This document shows, one piece after another, positions 11,940 to 22,225 of a DNA stretch of 64,000 bases. The notes below the pieces were generated by a model. It was not told where the DNA came from, did no database searches, and was given only the letters and a program-made list of their open reading frames with translations. This DNA is from Sternotherus odoratus (taxonomy: Eukaryota > Chordata > Testudines > Kinosternidae), in the NCBI GenBank assembly GCA_032164245.1, contig JAVMKO010000001.1, positions 247,947,644 to 248,011,643 on the forward strand, read 5' to 3'. Position numbers and translations under genes: made by a program. Every line of letters begins with the position of its first letter. The stretch's first letter is position 1.

Positions 11940-12255
11940 CTAGGTCTGGTGTTGCCAGTTCTCATGACTTTGTCACAAGTCTCATGATAGTGTGTTTTCC
12001 TTAAAGCCCCATCTCCTGGAGTCAAGTGATGATTTCAGGCTCCATTCTTAAAGAAAAAGTAAGTTTCTAGCCCTTGTGGCTGTGGAGAAAACTTCAGAAT
12101 GTGACCCCACTCCACAGTAAAGGCTCAAAAAGCAGAAGGCAAATAAAAATCTATTATGTTTACATCATCTCCTTATTTTAAAGCCAATTGTATGATTTTT
12201 GGTGAGCTTGACTCGTGATTTTTGAACATCTGGGGTTGGCAATACTGCAGGTCAA
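11940..12255. repeat. Possible old MITE with short inverted ends
   Basis: Left TGTTGCCAGTTCTCATGAC and right CTGGGGTTGGCAATACTGCA give a loose inverted match (TGTTGCCA against TATTGCCA). The interior resembles an interspersed reptile repeat containing CTCATGATAGTGTGTTTTCC and GTGAGCTTGACTCGTGATTT. No target duplication was established. Confidence 0.3.
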
Positions 12256-14509
12256 AAAATATTTTGCACATATAATTACTATTTGAATTTTCTCAGTGCC
12301 ATTTCTTTCCTCCATATGAGTTTCAGGGCAGTAACACATATAATAGCTCTAAAGGACAGCAGAGAGAGGTACCATTGCAGGGCAAGCCAGCAGCTGAACA
12401 CTGCATTACCAGTTTAACCATATGATGTAAGATATTAGAACAATGGTGCAAGATCACTCAGACACTGTCCCCACACTTCCGTTTGCAGCTCTCAGCCATT
12501 TACAAGCATAATTTCTCTCTCTCTTGTACATCAGAAGAAGCATCTGCCTCAGCTGGCCAGTGGATTACAGAAACCTCGCCTGGTACTTGAGGGTTTCATT
12601 GTGCCTTCATAATAATCGTGCATGTCGGTCACTTCTTATGCTTGTTTATACATTTGATTGCAGCAGGACTAAGCAACCCCCAGCTTGATTAGGTTCTCAC
12701 AAACACTGCAGTGAACAAATGTAAGTGGGTTGTGCCACCTAGTGGTTCCCAGGCAACAGCTAGGAAAGATATTTCAGTTTATGCAAGGCTCCCACTATAA
12801 ATTAAACTCTCTCTCTCTCTCTCTCATAAATATCAACTTGTTAAACTTTGACTTCTGTTTTAAAAGGGAGACAATTAAAATGTATACCTCTGTCTCAAAA
12901 ATTCTGTAATTAAACATAACCCACAGGTAATATTTTAATGATGCCAGTTCTTCAGACTAGCGGGCTAAACAAATACAGCATGTTGTTAACTAATGATGTT
13001 GTCTTAATTTGGTGATTTTTTAAAAGCTTAAATGTACTGAGCAAATAAAATCATTATGCTGAATTTCTTCACTCTATTTTCTGCCTCCCACCATCTGCTC
13101 TTTAACAGTGCAAATTCCTGTTAATGGAGCAGCATAGGTGGAGTAGCGTGAAAAGTGGGATTCTTTGTCAGACCTCATGAACTAAACCACAATTCAGTTT
13201 GATAAATCCCTTCCCAAACCAAGCCCCGGAGGGTGTGCACAGTTCTAGTTTACAATTTAGAATACTGGCTCTAACCTGCCTTTATTTATTCCCTTCTTTA
13301 CTCCTATCTTAAAGAGAGAACATCACTAGCAGTCTCCCTCTTTGGAAGTATTTGGAATAATTTGTAGAGGCGGGGAGAGGTACTAGCAAGGTGATTTCTC
13401 TGACGAGAATAGTGGTTCTTCTTTTCCAATAGTGACGTGAACAATGTGAAATTGCCAACTAACTTTCTTCTCTTAAAAAAATGTAAAATAAGAAAACAAA
13501 ATCTATGCATCATTTAAAGATGCCCCAGGACAGCTTTAAATTATGCAACCAACAGTTACGTGAGCTGCTGGTTAAGGAATTCTTTGGCTATTTCAATTCC
13601 CTCCTGATTTTATTCAACAGTCAGACCCAATCATCGAAGCACTCAAAACACACCGCTCACATCATTCACCCGCATGCCTATAAAATGATGCACCTAAACA
13701 TGAACTATATATTAACTAGCTGCAGTATTCACTACAAACTGGGCTGGCCCTTCTGATAGGAAATCAGTCTCAAAGGAAGTAAAGGAATCAAAACCAGCTT
13801 CAATAAATTTCAGTCTAAAGGTTAAGGTTGAAATAATTGTATTTGTTGGAAGCAAAGGGCCAGGTTCGTATGTGCTACCAAAACTGCATAGGTAAAGGGG
13901 ATGGTGTGCAAAAGGTCCACTGCAAAGCATTCCCCTGATTTGGGTTAGAGCAGCCTCTTGGTACTCTAAATTATACCATTTTAAAATGCCACATGGGGGC
14001 AAAAAGGAGGTAAAGGACCTGTTTGACTAAGGGCACCCCAGCTAGATGCCTTTTTCCCCAGCCATGGCCCTGTTTACCACCTATGACAGAAGCAGAGGGG
14101 GTAGAAGAGCCCTTTTACCATGTCTGTCACAAGGATCACCCTTTCACAGAGTGCTAATCCTCTCAGAGTCAGCTACACAGCTGATGTGGTGTAAAGCACC
14201 CATACAGCATCAGAAGATCTGGCCCAAAATCTGAAAGCTAACATCACAATTTTCAGATTGTGATTTTAAAAAAAATATCCTTGTCAGGACTGCTGTACAT
14301 TAAGGACCACATAACAAAATTCATTCACCCATGTTGGCCATATTGGGCCCAATCCCGCAGTCCTTACTGAAAGCAATACGAACTTGCCCAAGTAAGGACT
14401 GTATATTAAAGTGAACACTGTTTATAGAACACTGTAAATGTGCAAAGTGCTTTCATATTTGAATAAGACAAGATTCCTGCCTTAAGGAGCCAAGTAAACA
14501 CCACCCAAA
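12256..14509. other. No gene; one short (CT)n tract
   Basis: Mostly AT-rich unique-looking sequence. A (CT)n microsatellite is present at about 12807-12825. Open frames at 13304-14234 have no family motif. Confidence 0.5.
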
Positions 14510-14712
14510 GAGGAGGCAGCGTTCCTTAGTGGCTAGTGCACTAGACTGAGACTCAGGAAATATGGGTTCTAGTCCTCATTCTGCCACTAGCCTGCTGGGT
14601 GACCTTAGGCAACTCACTTTCCCTGCTTGGTGCCTCAGTTTCCCCTACCTGTAAAAGCACTTTGATCTTTATTCAGGAAAAGTACAGTATAAGAACGAGA
14701 TTTTATTATTAT
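14510..14712 (+). mobile_element. MIR/CORE-type SINE, plus strand
   Basis: The tRNA-like head has a Pol III A box (TGGCTAGTGCA, 14530-14540) and a B box (GGTTCTAGTCC, 14565-14575). It is followed by the conserved MIR core CTGGGTGACCTTAGGCAACTC and GCCTCAGTTTCCCC, and an AAAGCACTTTGATC..TATAAGA..TTATTATTATT tail of the L2/CR1-like type. It is not a functional tRNA gene. Confidence 0.88.
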
Positions 14713-16227
14713 TGTACTCCACAGTAGATCATAGTTTCTAGCTTAGGCATCTGGGCACTTGAACTGCCAAAAGGGCTTATCCTTATTCTGTATATATAAG
14801 AACACACCTGAACATACATTTTTCCATAAAGGTTAATCTGAATCCTGCTAACAGCAGGAATAAATGCAATGCTGAGAAAAAACGGGACTCTTGGAGTTTA
14901 ACTCATTTTTCTTGTTAGTTCATACCATGTATGCAGCTTTTCAAGTCTAGATTTAAGAGGACAGAACAATTTTGAGTTGAAAAAAAAAAGTGATGTTTTG
15001 TTTTGTTTCCTCCAGCCCATAGACAAAGCTTATGTGCCACTACAGATAAGTGATGGAAGATAGAAGCAGCCCTAAGACAGTAGAAGTGTCTTTTATTTTC
15101 TATACTCTTTAATGATGGTTGCTATTACTTTCAAAATCTCCTAGTATTTTGCAGGTAATAAAAAGAGTGAAAAATCAATCAAAACAACTGAGCACACGGC
15201 CTGGAGGACAAAAAATCCCCTGTATATAACAGTCTGGAGAAAAGTTAGTGTTCCAATAACCTACATCAAATAGAACCACTGCAATAAGGAATGGAAGCAA
15301 AATCCAGAAGTGTAAAAGAGATAGCTTATATTTTCAACTGAAGAATTAAATAGCCACTGACAATTAAGAGACTATTTCCATGGCATTTTAGAAAGGCTTT
15401 CTGAAAGTCTGAGCTGCAAAACACAATTCCTACTTCAAGGTTTCAATCATGACATGGGGGCTCAAACTTCTTGCTTTATTACTCAGACATGAAAACAATT
15501 AACGAAAGTGAAACTCAAGTTTTCACCACCAAACACACCAGTGAAACCGACATCTATGTTATAAGAACAGATGTAAAAAAAGAGCCTCTCTTCATAAAGA
15601 GAAGGTTTTACAATTGCTTCTGGAAGAGGACATCATGATATTTAAGGCTTGATCCTGTTGCCATTAAAGTTAATAGGAATTTTAGACATTTAAATAGTGA
15701 TTTTTGCTCAGTTTTGAGCTCTGAGATCCACCTAATAATAAAATTAATTGATTGATTTCCCAGTTGCTTGTTACTCTCTCTTGAATTCTCACATCTAAAA
15801 TAGGTTTGTAAATGCTTCAGAGCAGTACCTCTCCTGCGTAGCAACTATCATATTTGGGGCACTGCATAAACAACACAGCCTGACTGAAAATTATCCTGCT
15901 CAGCCATAGATTTAAAACACTTGAGAGGCCAATTGTAGGGGAAGAGGGTCACTTTGTAAAGCTCCCAAGATAATCTATTGATTATTGCTAAGACCATTAT
16001 TGAAACACTGCCATCTTAAATGTAATACAATAGGATTGTTATAACTTGGGAGATGTTTTGCTCCCTAGATCTAAGTGTTGCCATTGGATATGCAGGTTTG
16101 CAATAAGACAAAAAGATAGAATAATTTCAATTAAAATCAACACACAAGCAGTGATGCGTGTAATATGAGTAGGCAAAACAGCTTCCTCTCATGCTGTACA
16201 GCAGTTCTAGCCATCTAATCCAATGGG
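14713..16227. other. No gene or clear repeat
   Basis: AT-rich sequence with no recognised element. A short CCAATCCCGCAGTCCTTACT fragment just upstream at 14350 belongs to a common degenerate reptile repeat. Confidence 0.45.
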
Positions 16228-16232
16228 GATAC

Positions 16233-16891
16233 TGTAACAGAGCGGCGACACACCTCCTCCTACTGGTCATCCAGGGAATTAGCTCGTCCAGATTCCAGAG
16301 CGCCCTCTGCAGGCCGATGGATGCTTGCCCCTCCCGGACTCCGGTGCCCTCTTACCTAGGGTGCTGCGCCCCGGGAGTACCCCACAGTCTATGGGTCTCC
16401 CCTCCCTGGGGAACCCGCACACACTATCCCCACCTTGCCTCAGTCTAGGCAACTGCCAGTCATCACTTACCCCCATTCACTGGGACAGACTGCAATATAA
16501 TTGCCACTCATCACTGGCAAGGAGGATTTGGCCTGCTGCTTCTGCCTCTGTAGCCATGGGCTGCCCCCTGCATCCCCAGTACCCTTTGTTGGGCCGTCCC
16601 CTAGGCCCTGCAGCCTGGGGGTTTCCAGACCATAGCTCCCCCAGCTCCTCTTGCCTTGCCCCAGCCCTGCTCCACTCTAAGAACCCTGTCAAGCTCTCTG
16701 CAGACAGAGGAGACTGTCTCTCTCAGGCCCCTGCCTCCCAGCCTTTTATAAGGGCCTGCTGGTCTGTTTGGGGCGTGGCCACCCAGCTGAGCCTACTCTC
16801 CCAATCAGCCTTGGAGCTTGCTTGCTCCCAGTCCACAGGCCTGGACTATTATAAGCCCTTCTGGCTGGGAGCGGGTAGCCACCCCGCTACA
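16233..16891 (-). mobile_element. Solo LTR, minus strand, 659 bp
   Basis: The GC-rich unit begins with TGTAACAGAG and ends CCCCGCTACA on the plus strand, so it has TGT..ACA ends on both strands. Flanking 5-mers are GATAC (16228-16232) and GGTAC (16892-16896), a 4-of-5 match consistent with an aged 5-bp target duplication. Read on the minus strand, a TATAAAA box (16744-16750) lies about 145 bases from the 5' end, as expected for an LTR promoter. No internal retroviral or Gypsy sequence adjoins it. The several open frames inside are by-products of its base composition. Confidence 0.75.
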
Positions 16892-16990
16892 GGTACATAC
16901 CTGTGATAAATGAGGTATGGTCAGCTGAAGGAGAAATGTGGATAGCCCCCCAAACAAGTGATCTCCCAGGAGCTGGCATTTAACATACAT

Positions 16991-17281
16991 CAGGGATTGG
17001 CAACCTTGGCACGCAGTACTGCAGGGTTAGCACCCTTAGCAGGCCCCGCCGGTTTGTTTACCTGCCGTTTCGCCGACTGTGGCTCCCACTGGTCCCGGTT
17101 CGCTGGGGGCTGTGGGAAGCAGCGCAGTGCTGGCTGCCACTTCCCGCAGACCCCATTGGACAGGGGTGGTGAACCGTGGCCAGTGGGAACAGCGGTCAGC
17201 TAAACAGCAGGTAAACAAACTGGCGGGGCCCTCTAAGGGTGCTTACCCTGTAGTCCCACATGCCAAGGTTGCTGATCCCTG
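16991..17281. mobile_element. hAT-type MITE, 291 bp
   Basis: Terminal inverted repeats are CAGGGATTGGCAACCTTGGC on the left and CCAAGGTTGCTGATCCCTG on the right. The interior is nearly palindromic (GGTTTGTTTACCTG near 17050 against CAGGTAAACAAACTGG near 17210). Flanks share AACAT but no clean 8-bp duplication remains. It is the same family as 32840-33114, the partial copy at 50740-50923 and the end fragment at 20523. Confidence 0.85.
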
Positions 17282-17369
17282 AACATGATAGATGAGACCC
17301 AGAGGGTTAAAGGAGCTTGTCTAAAGTTACTCGTCTGAGACTGTCAGAACTAATACCTGGGTCCCTCAG

Positions 17370-17482
17370 AACATAGTCAATAGTCCCGAAAATAGCCGCC
17401 GGATGCGAAGTTAATTTATTCGGCGGCTTTTCGGGAAAAACTAAAAAGGGGTCGCAGTTCTCAATAGTTTGAGAACCCCTGG
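17370..17482. repeat. hAT/MITE end fragment with a GC hairpin
   Basis: The right end GTTTGAGAACCCCTG (17468-17482) is the common hAT terminus also seen at 21823-22042. Just upstream lies an inverted repeat, arms 17385-17401 and 17421-17435, with a 19-base loop. The left terminus is not identified. Confidence 0.55.
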
Positions 17483-18171
17483 GCTAAATGCTCCATGAGG
17501 GGGAGAAACCAAGAAACATAAAGAAAGAACTCTTCTGTGTTTAGGCAGACCTTGGGGGCAGTTTCCAAGTATCCCTTTTGCCTTTGATTGTTTGAACTCT
17601 GATATCAAGAACCTGTTTTGCGCCTGTTTGAACTGAGGCTGTAATAATAAGCATTCAGGCTCATGGTTAGGCAGGTAGCCAGCAGGGATACTGGCATATT
17701 TAGTATCTCTTGTTTATTTATTTATACCTTTTAAAAAATGCAAACCATGCATGGAGCCATGCTGTGTGACCATGATTATCTCTTCTATATTCCCTCCACT
17801 TTTTCATTAGAGTATCTTCTTGCATCAATTTATATTGTAAAATCTTTGGGGAAGAAACTCTCTCTTACTACGTTAGCTACAGTTATGAGATTAATGGCAT
17901 ATTATCACTTAGTAATTCAGCTAGTTAAATGAACCAATAAATTAAACTTACCTCTTCCATTTAGAAAAATCCTACAAATCTGATAGACACAATACTTTTA
18001 GGCAGCCTTTTGAAATTATTAGCGAGTTACATTAGAACTAGCTGGAAAATGCATTTTATTCTGGTTAAAAAAAAATGAGAGATGCCAAAGAGGGTTTCTT
18101 TTCATTGACATTTTTTGTTAAACATTTTGGGGGTTTTCTGTTGAAAAGTCCCGACTCCCAGCCTTAGCATC
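17483..18171. other. No gene or clear repeat
   Basis: AT-rich unique-looking sequence between the hAT fragment and the CR1 cluster. Confidence 0.5.
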
Positions 18172-18374
18172 ATAGAACTGGAAGGGACCTCGAGAGGTGA
18201 TCTAGTCCAGGACCCTGTACTCAAGGCAGGTCTAAGAATTATTTAGATCATTCCTGACAGGTGTTTGTCCAACCTGCTCTTTAAAATCCCCAATGATGGA
18301 GATTCCACAACTTCCCTAAGCACTTGGTTCCAGTGCTTAACCACTCTGAAAGTTAGGAAGTTTTTCAATGTTTT
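18172..18374 (-). mobile_element. CR1 3' end fragment, minus strand
   Basis: The fragment runs from CATCATAGAACTGGAAGGGA, the inverted CR1 3' terminus, to GAAAGTTAGGAAGTTTTTC. It is 5' truncated at 18374, exactly where the shared flank of the next CR1 begins. Its junction bears on whether that flank was transduced. Confidence 0.9.
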
Positions 18375-18714
18375 ACAGTATTTTTACATTATGAGTAATC
18401 CTAAGGCTACATTTGGTCACAAGCAAGGCTACTGAAATTACATCCACAGTGAATGCCAAGACCTCCCCCACACCCCCGTTATAAATTATTACTGGAATGG
18501 TTCTGAACTATTTCAGACATCTGTTTAAGCAAATCCACTGTAAATCTTCATGATCTTTACTAATGGAGACCTCTTATAGTCTAATTACAAATTTGCCATT
18601 ACATGTGATGTCCCTTATCTTCTTTTAACATGTACTCCTTCCGAGCATAAAGTAATGCGGTAATGGCACCATCAAGCTCTTCTGCATTCTGATTATAAAG
18701 ATTCTGTATCAGTA
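18375..18714 (-). repeat. Inverted copy of the CR1 3' flank found at 7965-8291
   Basis: On the minus strand the sequence continues past the CR1 3' end (..CTATACTGATACAGAATC) into 340 bases matching the plus-strand flank of the CR1 at 4915-7964. Homology stops at ACAGTA (18375-18380). The order CR1 then flank then another CR1 tail in one orientation is what a 3'-transduced insertion, or a duplication broken in a CR1, would give. Confidence 0.9.
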
Positions 18715-20165
18715 TAGAATCATAGAACTGGAAGGGACCTTGAGAGGTCATCTAATCCAGTCCCCTGCACTCGTGGCAGGACTAAGTATTATCTAGACCA
18801 TTCCTGACTGGTGTTTGTCTAACCTGCTCCTAAAAATCTCCAATGATGAAGATTCCACAACCTCTCTAGGCAATTTATTACAGTGCTTAACCATCCTGAC
18901 AGGAAGTTTTTCCTACCATACAACCTAAACCTGAAATTTAAACACATTGCTTCTTGTCCTATTCTCAGAGATTAAGAAGCATGTTTTCCTTCCTCCTCAT
19001 TGTAACATTTTACATACTTGAAAACTCTTATGTCTTATGTCCCCTCTCAGTCTTCTCATTTCCAAACTAAACAAACCCAAATTTTTCAATCTTCCCTCAT
19101 AGGCCATATTTTCTACACCTTTAATCATTTTTGTTGCTCTTCTCTAGACTCTCTCCAATTAGTCCATATCATTTCTGAAATGTGGAGCCCAGAATTGTAC
19201 ACAATATTCCAGTTGATACCTAATCAGCGCAGAGTAGAGCGAAAAAAATACTTCTCGTGTCCTGCTTACAAATAGTCCTGTGAATACATCCCATAATGAT
19301 GTTGGCTTTTTTTATAGCTTTACAGCTATACAGCTTTACACTGTTGACTCAGATTTATCTTATGATCCACCGTGACCCCCAGAGTCCTTTCTACAGTACT
19401 CCTTCCTAGGCAGTCATTTCCCATTTTGTATGTGTGCCACTGACTGTTCATTCCTAAGTGGAGTACTTTGCATTTATCCTTATTGAATTTCATCCTGTCT
19501 ACATTAGACCATTTCTCTGGTTTGTCCAGATCATTTTAATCCTATCCTCCAAATCACTTGCAACCCCTCCCAACCCACAATCTTTATAAGTGTACTCTCT
19601 ATGCCATTATCAAAATCACTGATGAAGATATTGAACAGAACCAGATCAAGAATAGATCCCTGCAGTACCCCCTTCATTATGCCCATCCAGCATGATTGTG
19701 AACAACTGATAACTACTCTCTGGGAATGATTTTCCAACCACTTATGCATCCACCTTACAGTAGCTCCATCTAGGTTGTATTTCCCTAGTTTGTTATGAGA
19801 AGGTCATGTGAGACAGTATCAAAAGCCTTACTAAAGTCAAGATACACCACAGCTACCACTTCCCCCCATACACAAGCTTGTTACCCTGTCAAAGAAAGCG
19901 ACATGATTTGTTCTTGACAAATCCATGCTGACTATTATTTATTACCTTATTATCTTCTAGGTGTTTTCAAATGGGTTGCTTAATTTTTTGCTCCATTATC
20001 TCTCTGGGTACAGAAGTTAAGTTGACTGATCTGTAATTCCCTGGGTTGTCCTTATTTCCCTTTTTATAGATGGGCACTATATTTGCCCTTTCCAATCTTC
20101 TGAAATGTTTCCTGTCTTCCATGACTTTTCAAAGATAGCTGCTAATGGCTCAGATAGCTTCTTCT
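18715..20165 (-). mobile_element. CR1 LINE 3' half, 5' truncated, minus strand
   Basis: This is a well-preserved turtle-type CR1. Read in reverse, it holds the 3' UTR with its TCTATGATTCTA end, then the RT C-terminal half. Recognisable parts are the coding region for SDFDNGIESTLI and HKWLENHSQRVVISCSQS (ORF at 19749-19531) and the AIFEKSWK..-type region near 20120. It is 5' truncated near 20165, at a position equivalent to about 6590 in the plus-strand copy. The reading frame is broken by several indels and stops. Confidence 0.93.
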
Positions 20166-20522
20166 TTATTTGTGTTATTGGGATGGAGGAGGTCAGGGGT
20201 TGTCAAAACTGAAAAAAAAATCTATTTTTCAGATTTATGAAAATCTGAAAAATTTCATCACTAAAATTCCTATGGAATTTTTGAAATTCATGAAAAGTTA
20301 TTTTTGGTTGACAAAGTATTTTGAATGAAACAAAAATGACTCTCCGTAATTTACCTGTACATTTTATATGGAATATTTAAACTAATCTATAGAATCTAAT
20401 ATCCCTGCTACAGAATTCTATTGGTTGATTTATAATTCTATGGAAATAACATTTGACTATTACATGCTATAGATTTCTTCACAAGGGTAGGTGTTTTATT
20501 TTTAAATGGTATCTGTTTATCC
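20166..20522. other. AT-rich degenerate repeat, no gene
   Basis: The stretch GAAAATCTGAAAAATTTCAT..GAAATTCATGAAAAG resembles the degenerate AT-rich palindromic repeats also seen at about 25740-25900, 40100-40260 and 45770-45870. Boundaries cannot be set. Confidence 0.4.
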
Positions 20523-20562
20523 CAGGGATCGGCAACCTTGGCACGCAGGACTGCACGATAAG
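20523..20562 (+). repeat. hAT MITE left-end fragment
   Basis: CAGGGATCGGCAACCTTGGC with the following ACGCAGGACTGCACGATAAG matches the first 40 bases of the elements at 16991 and 32840. The rest of the element is absent. Confidence 0.75.
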
Positions 20563-21774
20563 CATCCTTAGACTTCCACACTTGTTCTGGCCGTCACTGC
20601 TTTCTATCTTAAAAATAAAATGATCAGACTTTAAATAATCTAGCTACGCTATATCTATGCTTTAGTCAGTTAGGACACAATCCTTTGAACAGATGTGAGT
20701 AGTGTGACACACGGGAGCAGTTTTTATAAATAGAAATGTTATATAGGATGAGAGACAGAATAAAGATTAAAGGGAACCAAAAAACAGTAAAGATGTCCCT
20801 AGGGTCTGTATCTGTCAATGGGATCACACACACACACACGTGTGAAATTATTCATGTGTGTACTTTGCAGGATGGAGTTTTAATCTGACATTCTTATTGA
20901 CCATATCCTACTCTTTCTCCATTTGGGAAATCTCTTTTTGGCGCTCATTTCCATGATCAATCTTTTTATTATAAAAATTACAGCGTTTGCTGTAATGTTA
21001 ATTAATTATTTCCTGCTATAATTATTAGAACTGAGCAAATAATCCACAATGAATAATTCATCCAGGAATGTAGCCTCATTTTCTGCTGGCTAAATATCTT
21101 TTAGCAAGTCTAATTCTGATATTTTTAATGAATATTTTTAACTTGATGGATTGATCCTAAACAGTTCTTGCAAGAGTACTTGATACTCAGTATTTCCTAC
21201 TAAAACTGTTGTGATTGGTCAGATAAATTACATGACATTGGTTTTATTCCCTGATGTAATTATTACAAAGGTTCTTTAGTCATGGATATAACTATTTATG
21301 AATTTTCAATTTTGGCAAATACTTGTGCATATAACTTTGCTTCCCTGTCCTTCAATCATACAAATGTCTGTCTTTTATGTAAACACAAGACATGTGAGAA
21401 TGGGTGAATTAAAAATAAACTGAATAACTGCAGAAACTGGCTTAAGTTTTCACTCAGCTTTAAGCAATCAGGGTATTATTGAAGGAGGAAAACAGTAATG
21501 GGAACAACTGCAGCCATAATTTTTTCTATAGATAAAAAATAGATTGACAGCCATAGCAGTCAATTCAGATTACATTTTCAGGCCAACATGTACATTATAA
21601 AATACTTTACTAGCACCGGTCTTGGTTCTCAGAACAAAGGCACTTTTGCACAGGTTAGTGCACAACAATCTATGTGGACTTCTCTTTTGCATAAATTAAA
21701 ATCACCAGGTACAACTTTGCAAGAACCAAGATTAGGAGTAATATTTTCAAATGTGTACACTGAATGAAACATCT
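20563..21774. other. No gene; short (CA)n tract
   Basis: AT-rich unique-looking sequence with an ACACACACACACAC tract near 20827. Confidence 0.5.
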
Positions 21775-22225
21775 GTAGCTGGCTGGCAAGAGCTGATTCA
21801 GGCTCGTGGGCTTTGTCTAAGGCAGTGTTCTCAAACTTTTGTATTGGTGACCCCTTTCACGCAGCAAGCCTCTGAGTGTGACCCCCCCCTTATAAATTAA
21901 AATACTTTAAAAAATATACTTAGTGCTATTATAAATGCTGGAGGCAAAGTGGGTGGAGGTTGACAGCCCGCGACACACACACATCCTGCTAATAACCTTG
22001 TGATTCCCCAAGAGATCACAACCCTCTGCTTGAGAGCCACTGGTCTAAGGGGTTGTTTAATTGTGGTGTAGACATTCGGGCTCGGGCTGGAGCCCCATGA
22101 GGGGGAATGGTCCAAGACCTCAAGTTTCAGCCCAGGTGCAAACATCTACACGGCCGTTAAACAGCTCCTTAGCCTGAGCCAGCTGGCATGGGCCAGTTGC
22201 AGGTTTTTAATTGCAGTGTAGACAT
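21775..22225. mobile_element. PIF/Harbinger-type MITE split by a hAT insertion
   Basis: The right end AATTGCAGTGTAGACATATTC (22202-22222) and internal palindrome (GGTGTAGACATTCGGGCTCG near 22063) match a turtle Harbinger MITE with GGGYATGTCTACACTGCAATT ends. The left part (AGCTGATTCAGGCTCGTGGG, 21791-21810) mirrors CCTGAGCCAGCTGGCATGGG near 22173. A separate hAT element (21823-22042) sits between them. The left terminus is eroded. Confidence 0.7.
21823..22042. mobile_element. hAT-type MITE, 220 bp, perfect 8-bp target duplication
   Basis: The element starts CAGTGTTCTCAAACTTTTG and ends GCTTGAGAGCCACTG. It is bounded by GTCTAAGG at 21815-21822 and again at 22043-22050, a perfect 8-bp duplication typical of the hAT superfamily. 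It carries the TATTGGTGACCCCTTTCACG block of a non-autonomous reptile hAT family. It inserted into the older Harbinger MITE. Confidence 0.92.

Noticed and set aside
14530..14575. tRNA gene suggested by A and B boxes
   Set aside because: The boxes belong to a MIR/CORE-type SINE head followed by the SINE core and tail. There is no cloverleaf that could be processed as a tRNA.
16191..16906. GC-rich region with several frames as a CpG-island gene
   Set aside because: The TGT..ACA ends, the TATA box and the near-duplicate flanks show that it is a solo LTR.
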